Below the pieces are notes generated by a model. The model was not told where the DNA came from, ran no database searches, and worked only from the letters and a program-made list of their open reading frames with translations. From assembly GCA_030442055.1 (NCBI GenBank), contig JAUJEB010000001.1:620001-684000 (forward strand): a DNA stretch of 64,000 nucleotides. The letters run 5' to 3'. Position 1 is the stretch's first letter. Every line of letters starts with the position of its first letter. Of the stretch, positions 43,823 through 53,642 are shown piece after piece. This DNA comes from Agaribacillus aureus. Lineage in GTDB: Bacteria > Bacteroidota > Bacteroidia > Cytophagales > Cyclobacteriaceae. The translations under genes were made by a program, and so were the position numbers.

Positions 43823-44193
43823 AAAACAATAAAAAAATCTTAATTTGAAATGAGATTAAGGCCCATTTTTTCATCAACCCCAATTTGTCACCGACAGCTC
43901 TTAATGCCCTCTGATTAATAAGACAATTTACTATTTTTTACACTAATTGATAACTTTATGAGGCCTATTGTTCCGGAAAGTATTGATGATTGTGGCAGAC
44001 CTGCACCTCGCTGATACCACCTTATCATTAACTTACTGATTACTAGCAAGTAAAACATCCTGATGCGGGAATTGCGTTTCGGCCCTGGGGTTATGCAAAT
44101 TAACCGCTGAGATCATATCCCGCCTGGTATCTTTCCAAAGTCATCGATCGACATTTGATTGATATAGGCTATTTGCGACCTGATGTATACTTT
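43823..44193. other. 371-base region upstream of the hydrolase trio
   Basis: AT-rich spacer separating the end of the 44-55 kb operon from the alpha/beta hydrolase gene. It probably carries that gene's promoter, but no consensus -33/-7 pair stands out. A 27-codon minus-strand frame at 44033-44116 is noted among the rejected items. Confidence 0.4.
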
Positions 44194-46446
44194 TTATGGT
44201 AGGTAGATTTTTACCACTGCACAATTTCGTTTTGTAGGCAACTTAATTTTCAGTTCCCCATTTACAACTTCCGGAGATATTAAAGCAGGCGTAGCCTCAC
44301 CGGGATAAAAGACTTTGGCAACAAGCCCTTCTTTTATTAACTCCTTTTTTCTTAAAGTAATTTCTACAGGTGCCGATCCTTTTGCATAGGTAACAGGCAC
44401 GGCATAACTATCAAAGGTCTTAAACAGGTTTACCCTGGCTTCTCCGCTGGTGACAGCTATTACATGTGGTTCCAAAACCCATTCCCTACCTCTTAGTTGA
44501 TTAAATAAGGGCCCATAATCCAAATAAACCTTATCAGCCAGCTCACTCGGACGAATCGAATGGTCATTGCCCGGAAAAGGTGCCATGGGAAAAACTCCTA
44601 AATAAAGATATTTTTGCATCACCTCATCTGAATCAGGCAACAATTGTTGATCATTACTGATCCAGCCTAAAACCGGCTTTTGATTCCCCAATAAAGCAAT
44701 GGCATTTAATGAGGATCCCGCATAGGTAAATTCGTCGAAAATACCGTCCACATATTTTAGCTGTTCTATTCTCTTGACGTGATTGTTGACAAAAATCACT
44801 TTGTTATTTTCATGAAAAATCGGATGTAACCGGTCCATTATCTTGTTCCAGGACACATAGCCTGAACCAACCGGTTGATCTCCCATCCAGCTTACACCAT
44901 CGTCGGTCCGGTGATTGTACATACGTGTCCAGTCCATTCGGTCGATGCATATTCCGTAGGCGTTTGGCAGTGCTTCTATCTGTCTCCTGGCTTGTTCTAC
45001 TAAAAATTCCTGAAAGCTTTTTACACCTGGGTCCATAGCCACGGCTTTCTCCCAGGTCCAGAATGGCAATCCCGGTCTGGCACTATAGATGCCTTTATCC
45101 AAAACCGGCTTCTGCGCTTCTGGTACAAAGAGCATCGCATCTTCAAACTTCTCGTAGAGAAGGTCATTGGAATTTTTCCACAGGGGCTCTCCGGTTTTTC
45201 TGGTGGATTCTGGTCTGGGGTATTCGATTTGCGTGCCAAATTCTGTTACATTGAAGTAGCTCAACACAAAAAAACCATGGTCATCCATTTTTTTACAATA
45301 GGCATTCATTAAGGGTATGGATGATGGTTTCCTGGTTATTTTTCCGAGGTTCCTTTGACGAATAAATCCCATCCATTCCTCGTCTTGCTCAACCGGTGGA
45401 ATGTACATGCCCAGGTAAGGGAAATCAAAAGCAGCCCGCCAATTGACGCGAAATGCCATTTTTTTCATTTTCTCCACATCAAATGCCACATCGCTGTTGG
45501 AGTAAGCCCCCGTGCCACCCATTTCACGTGCCAGTGAGTTGACCGGGTGAAAGAAACCCTCGTATCGATCTACTACCCATTCCAAACTACTTCGCCAATC
45601 TGAAGGATGAGCAATGATATCCATGGCAAATTTTATTTCCCGGCCCTCTCCAAGCCGGTGATTGTATCGTGAAAACCTGATATCACCACTTTTACTGGTC
45701 ACGAGGTCAATATCCAGGAGCAAGTCCTCTGGGGATAAAACCAGGCTTAATCCCAAATCTTTGTCTTCTTCAAAAAAACTAAGCATCGGGATGCTTATTA
45801 CATCTCCCTGAAAAGGGCAATAGAGGATACCGGGGTTTTGATATTCATAACGCGGCGCGCCATAGTGCCACTTGTTATCGGCCAAAGGCAGGGTTACCAG
45901 CGGATCTGCCCAGCTGGTGAAGTCATCCAAATCGCCGGAATTAAGAATGGCGTTAGCGATCAGGGCATTGTCTGTACCACCGTTGCTGATGTCGCCGCGA
46001 GGGTCTGCCCAGGGCAACCAGTGCGTAACATTGCCTGCCGCCGGATATTTGAACAAGGTCTCGATCGGAGTTGTCCAACTGGCCGCATCATCTTCTATGA
46101 GCACCTCCCAGCGGATACTATTGGCAGTAGGTGTAAATGTTTCTGTCAGTTGCAATTCATTATTGTTCAGCGTATCCAGAAGCGTTTTTACAAATGTCAC
46201 GCCACCATCCGGAAGCTGCGATGCCTGTACTTTTACCGTTTGGCAACCTTTCAGTGTGGAATGTCCCGTAATCTTCCTCAGTATTTGCCCGTTTTGCAGG
46301 GAGGCACTCTCTATTGAGCCATTTGCGTTGAAGGCAATCTCGAGGTTCGACGTTTTTACCTTAAAATCCTTGTTATTACCACATGAAATCACCGTGCCTA
46401 ACAGAACCGGCAAAATACCCCATGTGATGTATCTCAGCGTTTTCAT
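44194..46446 (-). CDS. Lipoprotein of glycoside-hydrolase-like architecture, family not assigned
   Basis: 750 residues from the ATG at 46446, which gives a proper lipoprotein signal (LPVLLGTVISC); upstream ATGs up to 46602 would overlap the preceding gene and hide the signal. An N-terminal beta-sandwich (about 30-250) precedes a likely TIM barrel (about 270-640) with strand-end motifs YGICIDRMDWTRMYNHR and YVDGIFDEFTYAGSS, whose Asp and Glu residues resemble catalytic acids of retaining glycosidases. A small beta domain ends the protein. I did not recognise a named GH family. It is the last gene of the minus-strand operon; 100 bases follow the beta-helix gene. Confidence 0.6.
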   Translation of the reverse strand: MKTLRYITWGILPVLLGTVISCGNNKDFKVKTSNLEIAFNANGSIESASLQNGQILRKITGHSTLKGCQTVKVQASQLPDGGVTFVKTLLDTLNNNELQLTETFTPTANSIRWEVLIEDDAASWTTPIETLFKYPAAGNVTHWLPWADPRGDISNGGTDNALIANAILNSGDLDDFTSWADPLVTLPLADNKWHYGAPRYEYQNPGILYCPFQGDVISIPMLSFFEEDKDLGLSLVLSPEDLLLDIDLVTSKSGDIRFSRYNHRLGEGREIKFAMDIIAHPSDWRSSLEWVVDRYEGFFHPVNSLAREMGGTGAYSNSDVAFDVEKMKKMAFRVNWRAAFDFPYLGMYIPPVEQDEEWMGFIRQRNLGKITRKPSSIPLMNAYCKKMDDHGFFVLSYFNVTEFGTQIEYPRPESTRKTGEPLWKNSNDLLYEKFEDAMLFVPEAQKPVLDKGIYSARPGLPFWTWEKAVAMDPGVKSFQEFLVEQARRQIEALPNAYGICIDRMDWTRMYNHRTDDGVSWMGDQPVGSGYVSWNKIMDRLHPIFHENNKVIFVNNHVKRIEQLKYVDGIFDEFTYAGSSLNAIALLGNQKPVLGWISNDQQLLPDSDEVMQKYLYLGVFPMAPFPGNDHSIRPSELADKVYLDYGPLFNQLRGREWVLEPHVIAVTSGEARVNLFKTFDSYAVPVTYAKGSAPVEITLRKKELIKEGLVAKVFYPGEATPALISPEVVNGELKIKLPTKRNCAVVKIYLP

Positions 46447-46546
46447 TGATTTGTGGACTTTAAATATTGCCAATGCCTTACTTACTATGTTTAAATGTAT
46501 CATTTTTCTCATGTCAAATACTGTGGATAGTTTCCTTCTGAAATTA

Positions 46547-48796
46547 TTATTCAGAAATAAGATTTTTCCTGAATTCGTCCTCATATAATCCCATGCGGTC
46601 AAAGGGAATCTTTTCGAAATCAGGAAGCTTTTTATACACTTTGGAATCTTCTTTCAACATAAAATTCTGTTGCTGAAAATTCTCAAATCCCGGATCTCCA
46701 TTGGTGTGGTAGTTATTAATATTCTCAAAAACACCATATTTGCCACCTCTGATCTGAATCAGGTCTTTGTTTCCTCCCACAATCACATTGGTGGAAAGGA
46801 CATTTCTGCGGGAGTGCATTCCTTCCCACTCCTCCCCTTCCACGATGACGTCCATGTAATTGACCAATTTAGGGTAGCGTTCGCTGTAAGGAGGTTTTCG
46901 AATATTTACATCTTTAAGCAGGCGCTGTTCAAACAGCTTTCCCTTGCCAAACATGATGGGTGCCCTCCCCTTATACCAGGTGTAATAATGAGGACTCAAG
47001 ACGGCCGTATACGAATGTGGATGAATGATGATGTTGTTTTTCATGGTCAAATCCCAGCCGGTATTACTATACAACACACCATGCGCGGTGTGCATATTAT
47101 AAAATACGTTTCCAAACACTGTAATTCCGCCTGACGAATCATCACAGTAAACACCCATATTCATCCGCTTTGCATTCCCGCACTCATGAAAATAATTGTA
47201 TCTGACAATCAGTCCTCTGTCGCTAGGGTCTCTGCCGGTATACCACACAGACACATCATCCGAATGCAGGGTGACATGATGAATGTCGTTGTACTCAAAT
47301 ATGTGCTCTGGGCCCACGGAAAATATGGCCTGAAAGTCTGCATTATAGATTTCGTTGTGCCTTACTTTATTACCACAGCCATCCACGATCACACCGCCCC
47401 AGCGGAATTTGTTACGCCGGTTATAGTCGTGAATTTTGCAATTTTCGACCACATTGTTTCCCGGTACCAATTTACGTTTACTGCCACCGCTTAACACAAT
47501 GCCACCGGCACCTGTATTGTATATATTACAGCTCAACACTTTATGATTTTTGCCCGCCATCCGGTCCCAGGTAGTATACTTGTAGATATGAGCGGCATAG
47601 TTGCCTACCCTGCGTGAGATGGGAACTCCCTCATAGAAGTCATGGGTGATGTAAGGAACGGTTTGCCTGGCTCCTTGTCCCAAAAGGATCCCGGTCGTAC
47701 CAAAGTTGCGGACTGTGCAACCGGCTACGAGGTTATTAACGCCTCTTTCCATATAGATCCCAATGCCTCTTCCATTCTGAATCGTAAAATCACGCAAAAT
47801 CACATGGCTTACACCCTCGAGGCTTACCACCGGATCTTCCAGCAAAGAAATCTCCAACCGCGTGTTTACGTCAATCTGCTCAGGCGGCCAGAAATACAAG
47901 ATACCGGATTTGCGGTCTGCATACCACTCTCCGGGCATATCTAATTCATCCAGAATGTTGAGGGCCACATAATGCGTGTACTCCTTTCCTCCCCTGACCG
48001 AGTACATATGGGGTGTGGAAAACTTGATCTCCCTGGTGCGTGGATCAATACTTTCCACATGAATTTTGTCATCGGCATATCCGTTGTAGAAGGTTCCCTG
48101 AAACCAGACGTCGTCGTTTCCGGCCCATACCTCATGGCGTTTATCGGTATATTTGATGGTAGCCCCACGGTTTGAGTGGTCTCCCATTCTCGGGTTCGAC
48201 CCCGGATCCACCACTTCCTCAATGGGTATAAAACCTTTATTGGGATACCTGGCTAAAGTCAGCGGCCGGCTATTAAAAAACAACTCGACTGGCGCAGGAT
48301 TAACTGGCAATGCATGTCCATATTGCTTATGGGTACCAAAATCAGTGATACCCAATGACTTCAAATCAACAAAATAGACATTTTTCTTAGCGTCGGGCGT
48401 GAGTATGGCTTTGATAGATCCCGGATCCAAGCGCTTTACGGCACTTTGTGGGATAGAAACCCCACCGGTAATAAAAACCCTGTCACCTGGTACGGCGCGG
48501 TAAGTGACGGGAGCATGTGGCAAACCACTGTCATTTGCGTTAAGTGTAAAAGATCCTGACTGATAATATTCCCCCGCTGAAACCCAAACCGTAAAGCCCT
48601 CTTTGGGATGAGCTTCTATAGACTTTTGTTTCCGGATGAGATCTCTGGCGGCCTCCAGCGTAGCCACCGGCGCTTCCCGCGTACCCGGGTTTTTATCGTT
48701 TCCGCTTTTTGATACATAAAAATCCGTAGCATGGGCTGAAAAAATACAAGGCCAGCATAGTAAGGCCAATATGACGAACAAGTAGTTCTTTTTCAT
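46547..48796 (-). CDS. Exported right-handed parallel beta-helix protein (polysaccharide lyase- or glycosidase-like)
   Basis: 749 residues from the ATG at 48796 (MKKNYLFVILALLCWPCIFS, a good signal peptide; the earlier ATG at 48838 is less likely). The mature start DFYVSKSGNDKNPGTREAP is typical of secreted beta-helix enzymes. Beta-helix coils cover about 310-600, with many N-x-I/V-x-x-N turns (HKVLSCNIYNTGAGGIVLSG). Such proteins degrade acidic polysaccharides or bind them. No catalytic triad could be fixed from sequence alone. It follows the mutarotase gene by 68 bases in the catabolic operon. Confidence 0.8.
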   Translation of the reverse strand: MKKNYLFVILALLCWPCIFSAHATDFYVSKSGNDKNPGTREAPVATLEAARDLIRKQKSIEAHPKEGFTVWVSAGEYYQSGSFTLNANDSGLPHAPVTYRAVPGDRVFITGGVSIPQSAVKRLDPGSIKAILTPDAKKNVYFVDLKSLGITDFGTHKQYGHALPVNPAPVELFFNSRPLTLARYPNKGFIPIEEVVDPGSNPRMGDHSNRGATIKYTDKRHEVWAGNDDVWFQGTFYNGYADDKIHVESIDPRTREIKFSTPHMYSVRGGKEYTHYVALNILDELDMPGEWYADRKSGILYFWPPEQIDVNTRLEISLLEDPVVSLEGVSHVILRDFTIQNGRGIGIYMERGVNNLVAGCTVRNFGTTGILLGQGARQTVPYITHDFYEGVPISRRVGNYAAHIYKYTTWDRMAGKNHKVLSCNIYNTGAGGIVLSGGSKRKLVPGNNVVENCKIHDYNRRNKFRWGGVIVDGCGNKVRHNEIYNADFQAIFSVGPEHIFEYNDIHHVTLHSDDVSVWYTGRDPSDRGLIVRYNYFHECGNAKRMNMGVYCDDSSGGITVFGNVFYNMHTAHGVLYSNTGWDLTMKNNIIIHPHSYTAVLSPHYYTWYKGRAPIMFGKGKLFEQRLLKDVNIRKPPYSERYPKLVNYMDVIVEGEEWEGMHSRRNVLSTNVIVGGNKDLIQIRGGKYGVFENINNYHTNGDPGFENFQQQNFMLKEDSKVYKKLPDFEKIPFDRMGLYEDEFRKNLISE

Positions 48797-48864
48797 TTTA
48801 AACCAGGTTGTGAAATGGTTATAAAGTTTATCATTCATTGATTAATGCTTCATAAATGTTTTGT

Positions 48865-49923
48865 TTAATCAGTTTTTTTTTCAAAACGATATTCTACGTA
48901 CTGAAAGAACGGCTCATTGGGGTAGAGCCAAATCGGTTCAAATTGCGGATGATGAGGGGCATCAGAAAATCCCTGGCATTCCAGGCATATGCCAGCAAAG
49001 GGGCCGTAGGAAACACCGGATTTTCCACGGGTCCTGGTATTTAACCCGGAGCCTGTATACAATTGTATTCCGGGGGCATTTGTATATACATGCATGGTGC
49101 GACCACTTGCCTGATCTTGCAGCATTGCCTTCCTCTGATGTCCATCTGAAGATGCATTTAACTTATACATCGCGCCGTGTACCTGATCAGACGATTTTAC
49201 TATTTTCCGGACAGGAGCCGCCTGGGTGAAATCATTGATACCCGGTGTAGTTTTTACCATATTTCCGGTAGGAAGAAAACTGGCACCCATTTCCGTAATG
49301 GTATCAGCGTCAATCTGTAAAATATGATCACAGATATCCCCCACACCTTCTCCGGCAAGGTTGAAATAAGCATGACTCGTGGGGCAAAAAGGCGTCGGGT
49401 GGTCTGTTTTTGCCTCCATGTCTATTCGTATACCGTTTTCATCTGAAAGTGAATAAGTCACCGTAACATCAAGGTTTCCCGGATATCCTTCTTCGCCATT
49501 GGGGCTGTGAAGTGTGAGTTCCAATGCCTCATGCTTGCCCTTGCGGCGAATTTTTGCCTCCCAAAGTCTTTTGTCAAAACCCCTGACACCACCGTGTAAA
49601 TGGGTGGATCCTTCGTTTTGGGGAAGTTGATAGGTTTTTCCCTGCATCGTAAACCTACCGTTGGAAAGCCGGCCGGCAATACGTCCTACAAGGGCACCGG
49701 CATAAATATCTTCTTTAAGATAGGCCCTAACATCTTCAAATCCCAAAACAACATCTACGGCATTTCCATCAGGATCCTTAATGTATAATGCATTCAGAAT
49801 CCCGCCGAAATCGAGCACTTTCGCCGCCAACCCATTCTTGTGTCTCAGCAGGAAGCTGCGTACCACTTCTCCTTGCGGCGTCTTGCCAAATATTGATTTT
49901 TCCACAGTGCACATCAGGCTCAT
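48865..49923 (-). CDS. galM: Aldose 1-epimerase (mutarotase)
   Basis: 352 residues, no signal peptide, cytosolic. It interconverts alpha and beta anomers of an aldose. Family marks are complete: GRIAGRL (80-86), THLHGG with His108 and His110, PTSHAYFNLAGEG with the catalytic His184, and CLECQGFSDAPHHPQF with the catalytic base Glu315. Sugar dehydrogenases need one anomer, so a mutarotase next to an SDR dehydrogenase (36-base gap) is expected in an oxidative sugar pathway. Galactose, glucose and other sugars are all possible. Confidence 0.94.
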   Translation of the reverse strand: MSLMCTVEKSIFGKTPQGEVVRSFLLRHKNGLAAKVLDFGGILNALYIKDPDGNAVDVVLGFEDVRAYLKEDIYAGALVGRIAGRLSNGRFTMQGKTYQLPQNEGSTHLHGGVRGFDKRLWEAKIRRKGKHEALELTLHSPNGEEGYPGNLDVTVTYSLSDENGIRIDMEAKTDHPTPFCPTSHAYFNLAGEGVGDICDHILQIDADTITEMGASFLPTGNMVKTTPGINDFTQAAPVRKIVKSSDQVHGAMYKLNASSDGHQRKAMLQDQASGRTMHVYTNAPGIQLYTGSGLNTRTRGKSGVSYGPFAGICLECQGFSDAPHHPQFEPIWLYPNEPFFQYVEYRFEKKTD

Positions 49924-49959
49924 CGATAGTGGTATTTAGTAAAACTGTTGAGGTTTTTT

Positions 49960-50751
49960 TTATTCATCGTCTTGCATAAGGGTCGACCTTCCTCCGTCGA
50001 CCAGGTAAGTAACCCCGGTAATAAAGCCGGCATAGGGGGACGACAGAAACGCGCAAAAACCACCTATTTCCTCCGGAGTTCCCAATTTTTTGACCGGGTG
50101 CCTGTTTTCAGTGCGTAACCTTTCTTTGTCGGCGTCCTGAAAGCTGGCAAACCACCTCCTGTTTAGCTCTGTGTCAATAAAGCCCGGCGCAATACAATTG
50201 GCCCTGATGGAAGGCCCCCATTCCATCGCCATGCTTTGCACCAATCCTTTAAGGGCCGTCTTGGCTATATTGTAGGGCGCACAGCCGGGTATCGTAGAAA
50301 ATGCGTGATTAGAGCCAATGATCACAATACTGCCCACATCACTTTTTTCGAGATATGGCTTGCACATTTTCGCCAGCCGCCAATGAGAACTCAGGTTCAG
50401 GTCAAGGTTTTTTTGCCACAGTTCCTCCGAACAGCCCTCCACTCCCTCAAAAACTATCCCACCGGCATTAGATACCAGTATGTCTATCCGGCCATATTGA
50501 TCTATGGTTTCCCTGACAAAAGCTTCCAACTCATCCGGCTGTGTAACGTCTGCCCGGCTATAAACCAATGAGCCTTCTGATACGTTCACCTTTTCCTTTA
50601 ACATCGCCAGTTCAGCGGTATCGGTATCCAACCCACAGCCCGAAATACTACAACCAGCCTCCAATAAAACCGACGCAATACCGGCGCCTACTCCTTTGCT
50701 GATACCGGTGATGAGTGCTACCTTGCCTCCAAGGTCTATTTGCAATGCCAT
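49960..50751 (-). CDS. SDR-family NAD(P)-dependent dehydrogenase, candidate sugar or sugar-acid dehydrogenase (1)
   Basis: 263 residues, cytosolic. Classical SDR: TGISKGVGAG (15-24), SNAGG (94-98), catalytic Ser147, Tyr160 and Lys164 in the YNIAK motif, and IAPGFIDTEL after it. The residue after beta-2 (GCGLDTD) suggests NAD. In the context of a mutarotase, an enolase-superfamily dehydratase and another SDR it probably oxidises either the free sugar to a lactone or a keto-deoxy acid. Which SDR does which step cannot be told. Confidence 0.9.
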   Translation of the reverse strand: MALQIDLGGKVALITGISKGVGAGIASVLLEAGCSISGCGLDTDTAELAMLKEKVNVSEGSLVYSRADVTQPDELEAFVRETIDQYGRIDILVSNAGGIVFEGVEGCSEELWQKNLDLNLSSHWRLAKMCKPYLEKSDVGSIVIIGSNHAFSTIPGCAPYNIAKTALKGLVQSMAMEWGPSIRANCIAPGFIDTELNRRWFASFQDADKERLRTENRHPVKKLGTPEEIGGFCAFLSSPYAGFITGVTYLVDGGRSTLMQDDE

Positions 50752-50789
50752 ATGCTTATTTTTTAATGATTAAATGCATCTTAATAATA

Positions 50790-51893
50790 TTATTCTCTAT
50801 AATAATCAATAGCCTCTTCATTCCACAAAGTACCGATGCCGGGCCGGTTTGCAGGGGTAAAATGGCCATTATCCAATACAAGATCTTCATGCCATAACCG
50901 CTGATAAGACTCTATATCGCTTTCAGGCAGCATATATTCTACCCATTTTACGCCGGGAAGTACGCAGGCCAGGTGGGCGTGTATCTGATGGAAAACGTGA
51001 CAGGATACGGGGATTTTTCGTTTGCCTGCTTCTTCAGCTATGTTAATAAAGCTTCTGATACCCCCACATACCGTCGCATCCAGGCGTAGCACGGCTATTT
51101 TGCCCAGATCCATTAACCGTAGCATATTCAGATATCCCGATTGCTCATCTCCGACGGCCACGTTTACCCGGGTGTTTTCACTCAGAAGGCGAATACTTTC
51201 GTAATCATCAGGCGGGAAAGGGTCTTCTACCCATCCTATATTCAAACCTTCCCATTCCGAAACTTCCCTGGCAAAGGCCTCCGCATTGCGCTGCCCCCAT
51301 ACACAATCTATCATTAATGGGATATCCTGAGGCAGGTATTTTCTACAGATCGCTAATCGTTTCCCATCTTTCAGGGGGTCTGTGGTACTGGCAATTTTGA
51401 CACCCGCCGGTTTATAGGACTCATATAATTTCATTTCCCCAGACAAAGTATCCTCACTTTCGTCGGGAACGGGATAGCCTCCCACAAGTATGGCCGGTGT
51501 AGACCGCAGCGCCCCTCCAAGGTATTTGAATAAAGGAACCCCCAAACGTATGGCCATCAAATCATGCAACGCGCAATCGAACAGACTAAGTGCCCGGTAA
51601 AAAATGCCATTTGTACCCAGGCACACATTGGCTTTCAGCGTCAATTCATATAAGCTATCGTATTGGTCAAAGCTTCTGTTGGTCCAGATACCGGCAATGG
51701 TCTGAAGTACCGTTTCAGCGATCGGGGCATTTCGGGTAAGTCCGTGTGCCGTTCCAACATAGCCCTGCTCGTCATATACGCGAACAATAACGTATTGCCT
51801 GTCAGGAATCTCAATAGCTCCAAGTTTTAATGGCCTGCCCAGTGGTACCCTTACATTAAATGCCTCGACCTTTGTGATTATATTTTCCTTCAT
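50790..51893 (-). CDS. Mandelate racemase/muconate lactonizing enzyme family protein, likely sugar-acid dehydratase
   Basis: 367 residues. Capping domain about 1-130, then a TIM barrel. Metal ligands: MIDCVWG (Asp196), WVEDPF (Glu223), VAVGDEQ (Asp249/Glu250). The His/Asp dyad of the mandelate-racemase subgroup is seen in RLDATVCGG (Asp272) and VSCHVFHQIHAHL (His299 region). The K-x-K motif is altered: VKIAS has Lys166 but Ala168. This fits acid-sugar dehydratases that act through the His/Asp dyad, converting a sugar acid to a 2-keto-3-deoxy acid. It lies 21 bases after one SDR gene and 38 before the other. Confidence 0.9.
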   Translation of the reverse strand: MKENIITKVEAFNVRVPLGRPLKLGAIEIPDRQYVIVRVYDEQGYVGTAHGLTRNAPIAETVLQTIAGIWTNRSFDQYDSLYELTLKANVCLGTNGIFYRALSLFDCALHDLMAIRLGVPLFKYLGGALRSTPAILVGGYPVPDESEDTLSGEMKLYESYKPAGVKIASTTDPLKDGKRLAICRKYLPQDIPLMIDCVWGQRNAEAFAREVSEWEGLNIGWVEDPFPPDDYESIRLLSENTRVNVAVGDEQSGYLNMLRLMDLGKIAVLRLDATVCGGIRSFINIAEEAGKRKIPVSCHVFHQIHAHLACVLPGVKWVEYMLPESDIESYQRLWHEDLVLDNGHFTPANRPGIGTLWNEEAIDYYRE

Positions 51894-51914
51894 AATGTGC
51901 CCTGTTCTGCTGAT

Positions 51915-52691
51915 TTACACAATGGCTCCGGGCGCTCCGTAGGTGGTGTAACCACCATCTACCATAATCGCCTGACCGGTAACATAGGCCGAGAGCTCCG
52001 ACGCAAAAAAAAGAACTGCCTTGCCAATATCTTCCGCCAGCCCCAAACGCCCCATGGGTATTCTGGATTTGATAACCTCCGGATCTAATTTTCCATTATC
52101 AACATATTCCCGGAACAACGGTGTATCATGGTAACCGGGGCAAACAGTATTTACCCTGATATTATATTTTCCCCAATCTACAGCCAAATTCCTGGAAAGT
52201 CCCAATATGGCGGTTTTGGTGGCGGAATAAACAGCCCGGCCTGGCATTGCCTGAAAGGAAGCAATACTTCCGATATTAACGATGCTACCCTTTCTATTCC
52301 GGATCATGGTATGGGAGACATCCCTGCTCATAAACATCACGGAATTGAGATTGACATCGACGACTTTAAGCCACTTTTCTTCAGGCATGTTATGCCCTTC
52401 GCTATGGTATTGGATGCCGGCATTGTTGACCAGCACGTCAATGGTTCCAAGGCTATCCAGTACCTTTTCAATTGCTTCCGTCCGGTCTTTGGCGCTGGTA
52501 ACATCACATCGTAATCCGATATGGCCTGATCCTGGCAGGTTGGCGGCCTGGGTGGAGGCATTATCACCATTGAGATCCAGAATGGCAATCCTGGCGCCAT
52601 GTTGTGCAAGGTAGGTGGCGGTGCTAAGCCCCAGTCCCTGCGCCCCTCCCGTTATGACGGCTGTGGTATTTTCCAACAATCCTGAGTCCAT
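51915..52691 (-). CDS. SDR-family NAD-dependent dehydrogenase, candidate sugar or keto-deoxy-acid dehydrogenase (2)
   Basis: 258 residues, cytosolic. TGGAQGLG (14-21), Asp39 at the end of beta-2 (AILDLN, favouring NAD), VNNAG (88-92), catalytic Ser142, Tyr155 and Lys159 (YSATK), then VCPGYHDTPL and AYVTGQAIMVDGG. Together with the second SDR and the MR/MLE enzyme it fits an oxidative sugar pathway such as L-fucose or L-rhamnose degradation, where one SDR oxidises the sugar and one oxidises the 2-keto-3-deoxy acid. The start is two bases from the end of the MBL gene. Confidence 0.91.
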   Translation of the reverse strand: MDSGLLENTTAVITGGAQGLGLSTATYLAQHGARIAILDLNGDNASTQAANLPGSGHIGLRCDVTSAKDRTEAIEKVLDSLGTIDVLVNNAGIQYHSEGHNMPEEKWLKVVDVNLNSVMFMSRDVSHTMIRNRKGSIVNIGSIASFQAMPGRAVYSATKTAILGLSRNLAVDWGKYNIRVNTVCPGYHDTPLFREYVDNGKLDPEVIKSRIPMGRLGLAEDIGKAVLFFASELSAYVTGQAIMVDGGYTTYGAPGAIV

Positions 52692-52693
52692 AG

Positions 52694-53638
52694 CTATATG
52701 CGTTTGATTTTTTGTGCCTCAAAAGTTACCTGGTTCATAGCTTCGAGATGTTTTAGATAGCCGTTTACGGCATACAAATAGTGATCGTATTCTCCTTCAC
52801 CCCAGGTAGAAACCTGCTCATTTAAGGCTTTTACGATTTCAGCAAATGATTTTTCTCCTGTTTCCAAAAGGCCCTTGATAATTGCCATATCTCGGGCAAC
52901 TACTTTCTCGCTTTTATCGAGCAGTTCCGTAAAAGCACTTTTGTCAAGGGCCATCCAATGCCCTGACAGGACCATGTTAACTTCAATGTTCCTGGCAATT
53001 TTTATGGAGTTTAAATATGCTGTCACTGTTTCATGTGTAGGTGGCATGGAAGGGATTCCCAGGATGTTTGGTGGTCCGTCAGCCAGAAAGGCATCTCCGA
53101 GGATCAAAACACCGTCTTTCGCTCTGAACAATGCGATGTGCCCGGCACTATGTCCGGGCAAATGATAAACAACCCAATCGTCGCCGGCTATTGAAAGTAC
53201 TTCATCGCCTTCAATTGTTTTGTCTACCTTAAAGTTGTCACCACAAATGGTATATAGTAAATCCAGCGTTTCCTGTGGATAACCAAAGCCAAAAGCTGGC
53301 CTGGCAACATCATAGCGCTTCCGGACGATGAGCTCATGGTCCTCGATCTGAGCCCGGTCTGCCGGATGACAGGTAATGTCGATGTCGGGATAGTGGGCCC
53401 TTAACCACGCGCCACTGCCAAAATGATCCGCATCGGCATGGGTAACAATTAATCTGTTGATATTTCCTTCAATAGCACCTTCATTCACCCATGATTTTAC
53501 CGCACCGGGCAGCCCACAGTCTATGAGTGTCCACCCGTTTTCTTCTTTTATCCCATAAAAATTAATAACCCGCTCTCCGGCCGGTTCTGAAAAACGATAA
53601 ATACCAGGAGCTTCTTCCACTGTTTCTCTGTTGTACAT
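52694..53638 (-). CDS. MBL-fold metallohydrolase, candidate lactonase or thioesterase-like hydrolase
   Basis: 314 residues, no signal peptide. The dinuclear metal motif is intact: THADADHFG (His67, Asp69, Asp71, His72), then HLPGHSAGHIALF, LILGDAFLAD and LSGHWMAL supplying the remaining ligands. MBL proteins hydrolyse many esters and lactones. In this operon no SMP-30 or amidohydrolase lactonase is present, so this enzyme is a candidate for opening the sugar lactone formed by an SDR; that is inference. It lies four bases after the solute-binding-protein gene and two before an SDR gene. Confidence 0.88.
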   Translation of the reverse strand: MYNRETVEEAPGIYRFSEPAGERVINFYGIKEENGWTLIDCGLPGAVKSWVNEGAIEGNINRLIVTHADADHFGSGAWLRAHYPDIDITCHPADRAQIEDHELIVRKRYDVARPAFGFGYPQETLDLLYTICGDNFKVDKTIEGDEVLSIAGDDWVVYHLPGHSAGHIALFRAKDGVLILGDAFLADGPPNILGIPSMPPTHETVTAYLNSIKIARNIEVNMVLSGHWMALDKSAFTELLDKSEKVVARDMAIIKGLLETGEKSFAEIVKALNEQVSTWGEGEYDHYLYAVNGYLKHLEAMNQVTFEAQKIKRI

Positions 53639-53642
53639 AATT

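Noticed and set aside
44033..44116. 27-codon minus-strand frame in the 371-base gap after the glycosidase-like gene.
   Set aside because: It shows no family similarity I recognise, is bounded closely by stops and has no supporting start context. It could be a remnant but is not supportable.
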